A stretch of 57,128 nt of DNA from an uncultured Clostridium sp. GTDB taxonomy: Bacteria; Bacillota; Clostridia; TANB77; CAG-508. The DNA lies in the NCBI GenBank assembly GCA_948437895.1, contig CAOJKK010000006.1, positions 1 to 57,128 of the forward strand. The letters are read 5' to 3'. Shown here one piece after another: positions 28,933 through 38,730 of this stretch; position 1 is the first letter of the stretch, and the number at the start of each line of letters is the position of its first letter. The notes under the pieces are model-generated. The model saw nothing but the letters and a program-made list of their open reading frames with translations. It was not told the origin of the DNA and did no database searches. Made by a program: the position numbers and the translations under genes.

Positions 28933-30495
28933 GTGGCTAAAGAAGATTTATTTTCTAAACTTAATATTAAAGATTATAATAATCAATTAGAAAATGTTTT
29001 AGAAAACAAATCTTTTTCAGAAGGCACTAAAAATATCCTTCTTAATATTTTGTATAAAATTGAAACAGCATATGATGACTACAAAAAAGTAAAAGTAAAT
29101 GTAGATTTAAAAAAGGAAATATTAGAAGAAATTATAAAGATTATAGAAGAGAATTGCAGTAAAATTGAAATTGTAAAACCTACACTAAATGGAGAAACGA
29201 ATCTAGGAGATAAAAAATATATTGTAGAAAAAGAAGATAAAAAAATAGTTTCATATCCAAATGAAAAAAATGTATTTTATGCATTAAACCATTTAAAAGA
29301 AAACCGCTTTATATTAGATAGCAAATATACAATTTTAAAAGACCCAATGGAGAAACTATTAAATCAAGGATATATCATTGATAAAGAAGAAACAATAAGA
29401 GACTTTGATGGATGGACATGGAATATATTATCAAATGATATTGAAAATCATATATACAATCTAATATATCAAAATATTAAAATACTATTCGGAAATGATT
29501 TTCTAAAAAATGCTATAGAATACAATCAAACATTAGACTTTATAACAGAAATTGAAGATAAAATAAATGGAATTGCTGATGAAAATAAAGAATTTGATAT
29601 ATCAAAGTTAATATATCAAATTGCAATATTAGAAAATGTAAAAAATAGTGAAGAGAAAAAAGATAATGTATTACAAAAAAGAGAGCTTATAGAAGAAGAG
29701 TTAAAAGAAATAGAAAACAAAAAAGAATATTTGCAAAAAATAGCAGATATAAAAAAACAAATCGGAAAAGAAATTAAAGCTATAGATGAAAAATTAAACA
29801 ACAACAAATTATTAAGAGAAACTTTTATTGAAGAAAATAAATTTTTAAAAGCAGAAGAAAGAATATTTAGTCTTAGCGAGTATTGTGAGATACTTCAAGA
29901 AAAAAGAGAAAACTTATTAAAACAATTAGATGAATACAGCAACCTTATGAAACCAATGAATTTTGTAAAGAAAAAAACAGAAATATCTAAAAAATATGAG
30001 TTACTAAATGAAATAAACTTTGATATAAATCCTAATGAAGAAACATATAGATTAGCTGTAACTTTGCAAAATAAATTCATGAAACTACTTAGTGAGAAGT
30101 TTAAAAACATTGAATCAAAAAAAGAAATAATAGAGTATATATATTTATTTAGATACTATAAATTAATATATATAAATAATAAAAAGCAGATAAAAGACAT
30201 AGAAGAATTACAAGAAGAAATAAGAAAAACAGAAAAACATTTAATAACAAAAGCATGCAAATTAAAAGCAATGAACATATTATGCCAAGACATAGAAAAA
30301 AATTATGAATTAGTATCAAAAATATTAAGTTATAATATTATAGAGTTAGAAGATGTAAGTTTAGAATTCAAAAAACATGATAAAAACATAGTACTAACAA
30401 TATATGATGATGACACAATAGAAGACTCTATCATCTATGATGGAAGCGAAGAATTAAATGTAAAATTCAATAAGAAAATGAAATTGTTCAATTAG
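28933..30495 (+). CDS. Coiled-coil protein of unknown function
   Basis: 520 residues, GTG start after AAGGATGAG. Rich in Lys, Glu and Ile with long coiled-coil stretches in the middle (about 215-345) and near the end. No membrane or catalytic motif seen. It lies between ftsK and the beta-CASP gene, with short spacing on both sides, so it is probably co-transcribed. Function not recognised. Confidence 0.75.
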   Translation: MAKEDLFSKLNIKDYNNQLENVLENKSFSEGTKNILLNILYKIETAYDDYKKVKVNVDLKKEILEEIIKIIEENCSKIEIVKPTLNGETNLGDKKYIVEKEDKKIVSYPNEKNVFYALNHLKENRFILDSKYTILKDPMEKLLNQGYIIDKEETIRDFDGWTWNILSNDIENHIYNLIYQNIKILFGNDFLKNAIEYNQTLDFITEIEDKINGIADENKEFDISKLIYQIAILENVKNSEEKKDNVLQKRELIEEELKEIENKKEYLQKIADIKKQIGKEIKAIDEKLNNNKLLRETFIEENKFLKAEERIFSLSEYCEILQEKRENLLKQLDEYSNLMKPMNFVKKKTEISKKYELLNEINFDINPNEETYRLAVTLQNKFMKLLSEKFKNIESKKEIIEYIYLFRYYKLIYINNKKQIKDIEELQEEIRKTEKHLITKACKLKAMNILCQDIEKNYELVSKILSYNIIELEDVSLEFKKHDKNIVLTIYDDDTIEDSIIYDGSEELNVKFNKKMKLFN

Positions 30496-30506
30496 GAGGA
30501 AAGATT

Positions 30507-32150
30507 ATGAATATTAGTTTCTTAGGTGCAACAAAAACAGTCACAGGTTCCAACTTTCTATTAGAAGGTGCAGGAAAGAAAATATTAATAGACTGTGGAC
30601 TTTATCAAGGTAAAGCTGCAGAAGAAAGAGAGAATTATGCAGATTTTCCATACAATGTTAGTGATATAGACTTTCTATTATTAACACATGCACATATAGA
30701 CCATTCAGGGAAAATACCAAAGCTATATGTAGATGGATATAGAAATCCAGTAATAGCACATAAAGCAACATGCGATTTATGTTCAATAATGTTACCAGAT
30801 AGTGGACATATACAAGAAATGGAGAATGAATGGAAAAACAGAAAAAGACTAAGAAAAGGACTTCCAGCAAGACCACCACTATATACTGCACAAGATGCAA
30901 TTGATGCAATAGAGATATTCAAGCCAGTAAATTATGATGAAATAGTTGAGCTGACACCTGACATACATGTAAGATACAATGATGCAGGGCATATGCTTGG
31001 TTCTAGTATAATAGAAGTATGGGTAAAAGAAAATGGGGAAGAAAAGAAAATAGTATTTACAGGAGACTTAGGAAATAATGATATACCACTTTTAGACTCT
31101 CCAACAATGATAGAATCAGCTGACTATTTAGTAATGGAATCAACATATGGAGGAAGACTTCATATGAGAAATGATGACAAAGCAGAAATGTTCTTAAATA
31201 TAGTTGCAGAAACATTAGATAAAGGTGGAAATGTAGTAATACCATCATTTGCAGTTGGAAGAACACAAGAAATATTATATGAACTAAATAAATTAAAAGA
31301 AGAAAGAGAAGATGAAGCTTTCATAGAGAAATATGATAAATTAATGAAAGCGCCAACATATGTAGACAGTCCGCTTGCAATATCTGCAACTGAAATTTTT
31401 AGACAAAATATGAATCTTTTCGAAGAAGAAGTAAAAGAAGAAATACAAAAAGGAGATAATCCTCTAGAATTTCCAGGATTACAATTCACACAAACAGCAG
31501 AAGAATCAAGAGCATTAAATGAAAGTAATACACCATCAATTATAATATCTGCAAGTGGTATGTGTGAAGTTGGACGTATAAAACATCATTTAAAACATAA
31601 CTTATGGAATCCAAACAGCACAATATTATTTGTAGGATACCAAGCACCAGGAACTTTAGGTTCAAAGATTGTAAATGGTGAGAAAAAGATAAAAATATTT
31701 GGAGAGGAAATTGCAGTAAATGCAAGAATAGAATATATCGAAGGATATTCAGGACACGCAGACCAAGAATGGCTTTTAAACTTTATATATTCATTTATAA
31801 CAAAACCAAAACACATCTTTTTAGTACACGGAGAGCCAGAAGGACAAAAAATATTAAAGGAAAAAATACTAGAAACAACAAATATACCAGTCACAATACC
31901 AGACTATGGTGACACATATAAATTAGATGATAAGATATCAATTGAATCTAAGATAGATATAGCAGATAAAAACAAATACTTAAGATTAGAAGTAATAGAC
32001 AGACTAACAACATTAAAAGAAGAATTAGAAGACATGTCTATTATGATAAAAGAAGACATTATAGATGAAGACAAGAAAGATGAAGAAATAGCTTCAATAA
32101 ACGAAAAAATAAAAGAATTAGAACAACAAATAGTAAAGATAATTTCTTAA
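30507..32150 (+). CDS. Beta-CASP metallo-beta-lactamase RNase-like exonuclease
   Basis: 547 residues. Metallo-beta-lactamase motif THAHIDHSG (H61, H63, D65, H66), a downstream DAGHMLGSS, FTGDLGNND, the beta-CASP region with PSFAVGRTQEIL, ISASGMCEVGRIKHHLKHNL and the C-terminal GYSGHADQEWL, HGEP. This is the Ysh1/CPSF-like prokaryotic group that acts on RNA or DNA ends. A short C-terminal coiled coil follows at about 490-547. AGGAGG before ATG. Confidence 0.88.
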   Translation: MNISFLGATKTVTGSNFLLEGAGKKILIDCGLYQGKAAEERENYADFPYNVSDIDFLLLTHAHIDHSGKIPKLYVDGYRNPVIAHKATCDLCSIMLPDSGHIQEMENEWKNRKRLRKGLPARPPLYTAQDAIDAIEIFKPVNYDEIVELTPDIHVRYNDAGHMLGSSIIEVWVKENGEEKKIVFTGDLGNNDIPLLDSPTMIESADYLVMESTYGGRLHMRNDDKAEMFLNIVAETLDKGGNVVIPSFAVGRTQEILYELNKLKEEREDEAFIEKYDKLMKAPTYVDSPLAISATEIFRQNMNLFEEEVKEEIQKGDNPLEFPGLQFTQTAEESRALNESNTPSIIISASGMCEVGRIKHHLKHNLWNPNSTILFVGYQAPGTLGSKIVNGEKKIKIFGEEIAVNARIEYIEGYSGHADQEWLLNFIYSFITKPKHIFLVHGEPEGQKILKEKILETTNIPVTIPDYGDTYKLDDKISIESKIDIADKNKYLRLEVIDRLTTLKEELEDMSIMIKEDIIDEDKKDEEIASINEKIKELEQQIVKIIS

Positions 32151-32198
32151 GAAATGTCCCAAAGGGGACGTTTCTTTCTGGGACATTTTGTCCCAAAA
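32151..32198. repeat. REP-like palindrome copy A
   Basis: GAAATGTCCC-AAA-GGGGACGTTTC followed by GGGACATTTTGTCCC. Same orientation as copy B at 34097; copies C and D are inverted. Confidence 0.85.
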
Positions 32199-32227
32199 GA
32201 TGCAAATGTTAAATCAAGGAGATACAA

Positions 32228-34108
32228 ATGGAAAAATATTTTAATGATGCAATAATTGGAAATAAAGAAATAACAGCAAGTTTTACAGAGAATGGAGAAT
32301 TGATAAGGCTTTTTTATCCTAATACAGATTATAGACAATTTATAGATTTTTTACATATGGGAGTAAAAATCAATGATTCTGCAATGATATATTTACATGA
32401 TGATATAAATAATATGTACAAGCAGTATTATACAGAGAATACTAACATATTAAATACAGAAATCTTAAATACATATTTTGAATTAAAAGTATTACAAACA
32501 GATTTTGTATGTGAAAACAAAAATGTATTGATAAGAAAATATAAAATGAAAAATGAAAATAGCATTGATTTAGATATTAGCTTTATAGCTCATTCTTCAC
32601 TTTTAACGAGTAACAATAATCAAGTAAGTGGGTATTATAAAAACAATACCTTATTCCAATATATGCATGATTATACTTTTACTATTTGTTCAGATAAAAA
32701 AGTAGAGAAATCACAAATAAATAATAATAAAGGAAACATACAAAGTGGAGTAATTGGAGATAAAGACTATGTAGGAATGTCTAGTGATTCTAGTATAAGC
32801 TATAACTTAGGTGTATTAAAAACAAATGAAGAAATTGAATTCTGCATATATATCACAATTTTCCATGGAGCAGATGTAAAAACTATTGAGAAGAAAATAG
32901 AAGAAATCAAAAATATAGATTACAAAAAAGAACTAGAAAAAACAAAAAGATATTGGGAAAAGTATGTAAAAGACCATGATACAATAAAACTTGCAAACTC
33001 AAATTCTGAATATATGAATACATTAAAAAAGATATACAAAAGAACAATTCTTTTATATCCACTTCTTATAAATCATTTAACAGGTGGAATATCAGCAGCT
33101 GTTGAAATTGATGAGAATAGAACTAAATGTGGAAGATATTCATATTGTTGGCCAAGAGATGCAATATTTATAACAAACGCATTAGATATACTTAAAATGG
33201 AAAAAGAAACAGAGAGATTTTACAAAACTTTCTGCAAAATGACACAAAGCAAATCAGGAATGTGGGAACAAAGATTTTATACAGATGGAAGTCTAGCACC
33301 ATGTTGGGGATATCAAATAGATGAAACTGCAAGTGTAATATATGGAGTATATAACCATTATGAACATACAAATAATTTGAAGTTTCTAAAAGATACTTGG
33401 AAAATGTGTGAGAATGCTACTAAATACCTAAAAAAATATATACAAAAAGTGCTAGACGGAATAGATGAAGTATACAAAAGTTACGACTTATGGGAAGAAA
33501 ATGAAGGTATACATACATACTCATTAGCCACAATTTTTTCAAGTTTTGAAAAGATGTTAGCAATATATGATAAACTAAAACCAACATTTGAAGGGAATAG
33601 GTTAAGATTAGAAAAAATTGAAAAAGAAGAAGCAATTTTAAGAAAATATTTAATACAAATAAAAGACTATATATTAAAGAATTTATATGATAATGACAAA
33701 AAATCTTTTGTAAGAAATATTGATGGAAAGATGGATATAAGCTTATTAGGGATTGTAACACCATTCAAACTATTCTTACCAAAAGAAAAGAAAGTATTAA
33801 ACACAATAGAAAGAATGGAATTAACACTAAGAACATATACAGGGGGATACTTAAGATATGAAGGCGATACCTATGCAGGAGGTAATCCATGGGTAATTGC
33901 AAACTTATGGATGGCAAGCTATTATATAGAAGCAGGAAACAAGAAAAAAGCAAGAGAATGTTTTGACTTTGTTGTAAAATCAGCAACTAAGCATGGATTT
34001 TTACCAGAGCAAGTTGATAACAGTACAATGCAAGCAAAATGGGTAATAGGACTTGGATGGTCACATGCAATGTTTATAGATGTGTTAAATAAATTGTATG
34101 TCCCATAG
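32228..34108 (+). CDS. Glycoside hydrolase family 15 (glucoamylase-like)
   Basis: 626 residues, cytoplasmic (no signal peptide). N-terminal beta-sandwich domain, then an alpha/alpha barrel with CGRYSYCWPRDAIFITNAL, the catalytic-acid region LWEENEGIHTYSLATIF, YAGGNPWVIANLWMASYYIE and LPEQVD. It probably trims glucose from alpha-glucans or isomaltose-type sugars; the substrate is uncertain. The last codons and stop lie inside REP-like copy B, so the repeat supplies the terminal residues TyrValPro. Confidence 0.87.
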   Translation: MEKYFNDAIIGNKEITASFTENGELIRLFYPNTDYRQFIDFLHMGVKINDSAMIYLHDDINNMYKQYYTENTNILNTEILNTYFELKVLQTDFVCENKNVLIRKYKMKNENSIDLDISFIAHSSLLTSNNNQVSGYYKNNTLFQYMHDYTFTICSDKKVEKSQINNNKGNIQSGVIGDKDYVGMSSDSSISYNLGVLKTNEEIEFCIYITIFHGADVKTIEKKIEEIKNIDYKKELEKTKRYWEKYVKDHDTIKLANSNSEYMNTLKKIYKRTILLYPLLINHLTGGISAAVEIDENRTKCGRYSYCWPRDAIFITNALDILKMEKETERFYKTFCKMTQSKSGMWEQRFYTDGSLAPCWGYQIDETASVIYGVYNHYEHTNNLKFLKDTWKMCENATKYLKKYIQKVLDGIDEVYKSYDLWEENEGIHTYSLATIFSSFEKMLAIYDKLKPTFEGNRLRLEKIEKEEAILRKYLIQIKDYILKNLYDNDKKSFVRNIDGKMDISLLGIVTPFKLFLPKEKKVLNTIERMELTLRTYTGGYLRYEGDTYAGGNPWVIANLWMASYYIEAGNKKKARECFDFVVKSATKHGFLPEQVDNSTMQAKWVIGLGWSHAMFIDVLNKLYVP

Positions 34109-34148
34109 GGGACGTTTCTCTGTGGGACATTTTGTCCCAAAAGGGACA
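34097..34148. repeat. REP-like palindrome copy B, overlapping the GH15 stop
   Basis: TATGTCCC...GGGGACGTTTC then GGGACATTTTGTCCCAAAAGGGACA. It lies upstream of the RAYT gene in the orientation opposite to copy C downstream. Confidence 0.85.
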
Positions 34149-34233
34149 CATGTTATATATTGTTTTACCTAAAATGCATAATTGCATGAAAGGTTGGGGG
34201 CATTAAATCAATTAATTTAAAGGAGTGATTTGA

Positions 34234-35007
34234 ATGCCAAGATTAGCAAGACAAAAAAGTTATACAGATGTATATCATATTATTTTAAGAGGGATAAATA
34301 AACAAGACATTTTCTTTGATGATATAGACAGATGGAAGTTCTTAAAAGAATTAAAAAGATGTAAAGAAAAATATAAATTTGAAATATTTGCATATTGCTT
34401 AATGGATAATCATGTACATTTAATGATAAAAGATAATGAAAAGCAAATAAATAAGATAATGCAGAGTATAGCTATAAGTTATGCAATTTATTTTAATAAA
34501 AGACACGAAAGAGTTGGACATTTATTTAGTAATAGGTATAATAGTAGAGTAGTAGAAAATCAGAACTATCTTTTGAATTTACAAAGATATATTCATCAGA
34601 ATCCAGAAAAAGCAGGAATAGAAAAAACTAATAAATACAAATGGAGTAGTTATCATGAATATATACATGATAGTAAGCTTGTAGATGTAGAATTTATTCT
34701 TGACATACTTTCTACTAATCATATAGATGCTATACAAGAATTTAAAAAAATAAATTTAAGATTGGTAACTTTAGATAGTGCAGAAGATATTTTAGAATAT
34801 GAAATGGTAACAGGAATATCAGATAAAGAAGTACGAAAACTAATAGAATTAAAAATAGGAAAAGATAAATTGCAGAATATAAATAATTATAATGCAAGAA
34901 TAAGAAATGAAATTTTAAAGCAGATTTTAGAAATAAAAGGAATATCTAACAGACAAATAAGCAGAGTTATAGGTATACACAGAAAAATATTAGATAGATT
35001 AAAATAA
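34234..35007 (+). CDS. REP-associated tyrosine transposase (RAYT, Y1/TnpA family)
   Basis: 257 residues of the HUH single-strand nuclease family. MPRLARQ start, metal-binding HVH at 60-62 in MDNHVHLMIK, catalytic tyrosine about Y119 in QRYIHQNPEKAG, and a C-terminal HTH-like helix segment ISNRQISRVIGIHRKILDRL, as in chromosomal RAYTs. AGGAGTG before ATG. It sits between inverted REP-like copies B and C, the usual arrangement of a RAYT and its palindromes. The gene is intact and uses CGA for arginine. Confidence 0.93.
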   Translation: MPRLARQKSYTDVYHIILRGINKQDIFFDDIDRWKFLKELKRCKEKYKFEIFAYCLMDNHVHLMIKDNEKQINKIMQSIAISYAIYFNKRHERVGHLFSNRYNSRVVENQNYLLNLQRYIHQNPEKAGIEKTNKYKWSSYHEYIHDSKLVDVEFILDILSTNHIDAIQEFKKINLRLVTLDSAEDILEYEMVTGISDKEVRKLIELKIGKDKLQNINNYNARIRNEILKQILEIKGISNRQISRVIGIHRKILDRLK

Positions 35008-35020
35008 ACTTATGAAAAAA

Positions 35021-35063
35021 ATGGGACAAAATGTCCCAAAAAGAAACGTCCCCTTTGGGACAT
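35021..35063. repeat. REP-like palindrome copy C
   Basis: ATGGGACAAAATGTCCC then AAGAAACGTCCCCTTTGGGACAT, inverted relative to A and B. Confidence 0.88.
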
Positions 35064-35076
35064 AAAGGAGAATTTT

Positions 35077-36438
35077 ATGGCAAAACAATCAACAGTTTTT
35101 GTATGTAGTAATTGTGGAAATGAATCTTCAAAATGGTTCGGAAAATGTCCGGCCTGTAATGAATGGAATACTTGTTATGAAGAGAAATTAACTACTAAAT
35201 CAAGTGGTGGTAAATCAAATTCAAAAAGAGTAGTATCACCAGTAAAATTAAATGAAGTGAAAAAACAAGATATAGTGAGAACTTCCACGGGATTTACAGA
35301 ATTGGATAGAGTTCTAGGTGGAGGATTAGTAAAAGGTGCTTTAACATTAGTTGGAGGAGAGCCTGGAATTGGTAAGTCTACTTTGATTTTGCAAATATGC
35401 GATAAAGTAAAAGGTGAAGGAAAAGTTCTATATATTTCTGGTGAGGAATCAGCAGACCAAATAAAAATAAGGGCAGATAGATTAGGCATTAATAATGATG
35501 ATATAGTTTTCTTAGGAGAAACTGATATAGATATAATACAAGATGCAATTTTACAGATAAATCCAAAACTTGTAATTATAGATTCAATTCAAACTATGTA
35601 TTCAGATGAAATAACATCAGGTCCAGGCAGTGTAAGTCAAGTAAGAGAAATAACATCTAGAATAATGAAGATGTGTAAACAAGAAGCTATTACTACAATA
35701 ATTATTGGACATGTAACTAAAGATGGGAATATAGCAGGACCAAGGGTTCTAGAACACATGGTAGATACTGTATTGTATTTAGAAGGGGAGAGATATTTTT
35801 CATATAGGATTCTTAGAGGTGTAAAAAACAGATTCGGTTCAACAAATGAAATTGGAATGTTTGAAATGAAAGATGTTGGTATGTGCGAAATTGATAATCC
35901 ATCATCTGTACTTCTATCAGAAAGAAATGAAAATACAGCGGGTTCAATAGTTGTAGCAAGTATGGAAGGGACAAGACCAATACTTGTGGAACTTCAAGCA
36001 TTAACTACAACTAGTGTATTTGGAATGGCAAGAAGAACTGCAAATGGAATAGATTATAACAGGCTTACACTTCTAATTGCGGTATTAGAAAAAAGAGCAG
36101 GACTTCCATTAGGAAATCAAGATGTTTATTTAAATATTGTTGGCGGTATTAGAATTAATGAACCTGCGTTAGATTTGGGAATAGTACTTGCTGCTAGTTC
36201 TAGTTTTAGAAATATAGCAGTTCCAAATGATACAATAGCAATAGGAGAAGTTGGACTTACTGGAGAGGTAAGAAGTGTAAATATGATAGAAAAGAGACTT
36301 AAAGAGGCAGAGAAACTAGGGTTCAAAAAATGTATAATTCCAGAAAGCAATAAAAAGCTATTGAAAGATGAGTACAAATTAGATATAATAGGTGTGAAAA
36401 ATATATTAGAAGCAATGAAATGCTTAGGATTGAAATAA
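35077..36438 (+). CDS. radA: DNA repair protein RadA
   Basis: 453 residues, RecA-like ATPase for branch migration. Zinc finger C10, C13, C24, C27; Walker A GGEPGIGKST; RadA signature LRGVKNRFGSTNEIGMF; Lon-like C-terminal domain with GNQDVYLNIVGGIRI and GEVGLTGEVR. Followed by disA with a REP-like palindrome between; radA-disA is a classical Firmicutes pair. Several CGG triplets are present but all out of frame. Confidence 0.97.
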   Translation: MAKQSTVFVCSNCGNESSKWFGKCPACNEWNTCYEEKLTTKSSGGKSNSKRVVSPVKLNEVKKQDIVRTSTGFTELDRVLGGGLVKGALTLVGGEPGIGKSTLILQICDKVKGEGKVLYISGEESADQIKIRADRLGINNDDIVFLGETDIDIIQDAILQINPKLVIIDSIQTMYSDEITSGPGSVSQVREITSRIMKMCKQEAITTIIIGHVTKDGNIAGPRVLEHMVDTVLYLEGERYFSYRILRGVKNRFGSTNEIGMFEMKDVGMCEIDNPSSVLLSERNENTAGSIVVASMEGTRPILVELQALTTTSVFGMARRTANGIDYNRLTLLIAVLEKRAGLPLGNQDVYLNIVGGIRINEPALDLGIVLAASSSFRNIAVPNDTIAIGEVGLTGEVRSVNMIEKRLKEAEKLGFKKCIIPESNKKLLKDEYKLDIIGVKNILEAMKCLGLK

Positions 36439-36455
36439 ATAAACATTTGCAAGAA

Positions 36456-36497
36456 ATGGGACAAAATGTCCCAAAGAGAAACGTCCCTTTTGGGACA
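36456..36497. repeat. REP-like palindrome copy D
   Basis: ATGGGACAAAATGTCCCAAAG then AGAAACGTCCCTTTTGGGACA, nearly identical to copy C. It lies in the radA-disA gap, so part of the disA leader may come from the repeat. Confidence 0.88.
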
Positions 36498-36511
36498 AGT
36501 GAGGTGAGATT

Positions 36512-37594
36512 TTGGCAGAGAAAGTAAAAAAAGACGAAACATTAATTAATATACTAAAGATTATAGCTCCAGGAACTAAATTTAGAGAAGGATTAGATAA
36601 TATTCTGAAAGCTAAAACTGGTGCATTAATTATAATTGGAGACTCAAAAGAAATAATGGATATAGTTGATGGTGGATTTAAAATTGATGAAGAATATACA
36701 CCAGCAAGACTATATGAACTCGCAAAAATGGATGGAGCAATTATCTTAAGTAAAGACTTAAAAAGAATACTTTTAGCCAATACTCAAATTATACCTTCAT
36801 CTAAAATAACAACTGAAGAAACTGGTACAAGACATAGAACAGCAGAACGTACTGCTAAACAAACAGGGGAATTAGTAGTAAGTATTTCTCAAAGAAGAAA
36901 TATAATTACTGTTTTTAAAGGCGATTTTAGATATACTATAGAAGATAGTAGTAAAATAATAACTAAGGCAAATCAAGCTCTTCAGACATTAGAGAACTAT
37001 AAAAAAGTATTCGATTCGAAACTAAAAGTTTTAAACGAATATGAGTTTAATGATATTGTAACTTTGGATAATGTAATTACTTGTATTCAGAGAGCTGAAA
37101 TGGTAATGAGAGTAGCAGAACAAGTACAACGTTCAATATATGAACTTGGAGAAGATGGTGTTTTAGTAAAAATGCAATTAGAGGAACTTATAGAAGATTT
37201 ACCAGAAGAAGAATTATTAATTGTAAAAGACTATATTGCACCAAGTAGAAGATTAACAGCAGAAAAAGTATTACAAACTATACAAACATCTTCACAAGAT
37301 GAGTTTATACAGTCAAATATAATTGCAAAAGCATTAGGATATGAACAATTTGATAACTATGAAGAAGTTGCAGTTTATACAAGAGGGTATAGAATCTTAA
37401 ATAAAATACCTAGAATGCCAAATAATATTGTTATAAATCTAGTAAAAACATTTAAATCATTCCAGCACATATTACTTGCTGATGTCGATAAATTAGATGA
37501 AGTAGAAGGAATAGGTGAAGTAAGAGCGAGAACAATAAAACAATCATTAAGAAGAATGCAAGAACAATTTGTTTTTGACAATTTAATGATTTAA
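36512..37594 (+). CDS. disA: DNA integrity scanning protein DisA (diadenylate cyclase)
   Basis: 360 residues. Makes cyclic di-AMP and scans chromosomes for lesions. Diadenylate cyclase motifs DGA at 74-76 and GTRHRTAERTA (RHR 107-109). A linker of helices is followed by the C-terminal helix-hairpin-helix DNA-binding domain with LDEVEGIGEVRARTI. TTG start after GAGGTGAG. RadA is a known functional partner of DisA. Confidence 0.97.
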   Translation: MAEKVKKDETLINILKIIAPGTKFREGLDNILKAKTGALIIIGDSKEIMDIVDGGFKIDEEYTPARLYELAKMDGAIILSKDLKRILLANTQIIPSSKITTEETGTRHRTAERTAKQTGELVVSISQRRNIITVFKGDFRYTIEDSSKIITKANQALQTLENYKKVFDSKLKVLNEYEFNDIVTLDNVITCIQRAEMVMRVAEQVQRSIYELGEDGVLVKMQLEELIEDLPEEELLIVKDYIAPSRRLTAEKVLQTIQTSSQDEFIQSNIIAKALGYEQFDNYEEVAVYTRGYRILNKIPRMPNNIVINLVKTFKSFQHILLADVDKLDEVEGIGEVRARTIKQSLRRMQEQFVFDNLMI

Positions 37595-37611
37595 AGTATA
37601 GAGGTGTTAAT

Positions 37612-38718
37612 TTGAGTAAAATAACGAAAGATAATAAGGGAATTACTTTAGTTGCATTGATAATTACAGTGATATTGATGCTAATACTTGTTTCAATAAC
37701 AACATATTCAGGAATTAATACATACAAAAATGCACAAGTTACTAAATTTGTTACACAAATGCAATTGTTACAAACTAAAGTTGATAGTTTAATAAGTTCA
37801 AAAGAAATAAATAGAATGGAGTTTCAATCACCAAGTACGCAAGAACAGCAAAATGCAATAAATTCTGCGTTTAATAATGGTGAGATAACAACAAAAGATT
37901 TTAGTAAATATAAAGTAATTACAAAAAACGATATAGTAAATGTATTAGATATTGAAGATGTACAAAATGAAATAATGGTTAATATAGAAACGAGAGAGAT
38001 AGTAAGTCTAATAGGAATAGAATATGATGGAAAAACATATTATACACAATATAAGCTTCCGAATGGGCAAACGGTGATTAGTAATGATAATTCTGTTCAT
38101 AGAGAATTATCTTTTGCATTAGATACATTAATTGACGGATTAAATTGTGATACAACAACAAAGAATATTAGTATTGCAAATGGAACTATAAGTTATGCAG
38201 AAACTGATATTTATGGAAATAAAACTAACTGGCACACAATAACAAATTATACAGAAAAAGAAAGCAAATATAAAACTAATATATCGAAGTCAGGAAATTA
38301 TACATTTAAATTACAAGATAATACAGATGATAATTATATCGAAAAAACAATTGTAATAACATTAACAAATAAACCAAAAACAAATATAGATGTACAAACA
38401 TATAATTATGGAGTGGACTCTAATTTGTGGGCATATGCACAAAAAGATGGAGTAAACTATGTTTGGATACCAAGGTTTGTGTATAGAATGAATACTACTA
38501 GCAATTCTACAGAAATAAAATTCATAAAAGGAAATTCAAATATAGCTACAGATGATACATATATAAATGATGAGTGGATATTACATAGTAAATTCACTCT
38601 AGAGGATGGCACTGGTCTTACTGGAGTATGGATAAATGTAAATAGCATGAATCAAACTGGACTTAATATGTTGGACTTGTTAAATGACAATTCAAAAACA
38701 ATATTAACAACAATATAG
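37612..38718 (+). CDS. Type IV pilin-like protein
   Basis: 368 residues, TTG start after GAGGTG. The N-terminal prepilin-type signature NKGITLVALIITVILMLILV shows a short charged leader, Gly as the last leader residue, and a hydrophobic helix without a Glu at position +5. The ectodomain has an early alpha-helical part, then beta-rich sequence and a segment DGVNYVWIPRFVYRM, a formylglycine-like or carbohydrate-fold pattern. No pilus assembly genes are near. Possibly a fimbrial adhesin. Confidence 0.75.
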   Translation: MSKITKDNKGITLVALIITVILMLILVSITTYSGINTYKNAQVTKFVTQMQLLQTKVDSLISSKEINRMEFQSPSTQEQQNAINSAFNNGEITTKDFSKYKVITKNDIVNVLDIEDVQNEIMVNIETREIVSLIGIEYDGKTYYTQYKLPNGQTVISNDNSVHRELSFALDTLIDGLNCDTTTKNISIANGTISYAETDIYGNKTNWHTITNYTEKESKYKTNISKSGNYTFKLQDNTDDNYIEKTIVITLTNKPKTNIDVQTYNYGVDSNLWAYAQKDGVNYVWIPRFVYRMNTTSNSTEIKFIKGNSNIATDDTYINDEWILHSKFTLEDGTGLTGVWINVNSMNQTGLNMLDLLNDNSKTILTTI

Positions 38719-38730
38719 AGGAGGATTATA

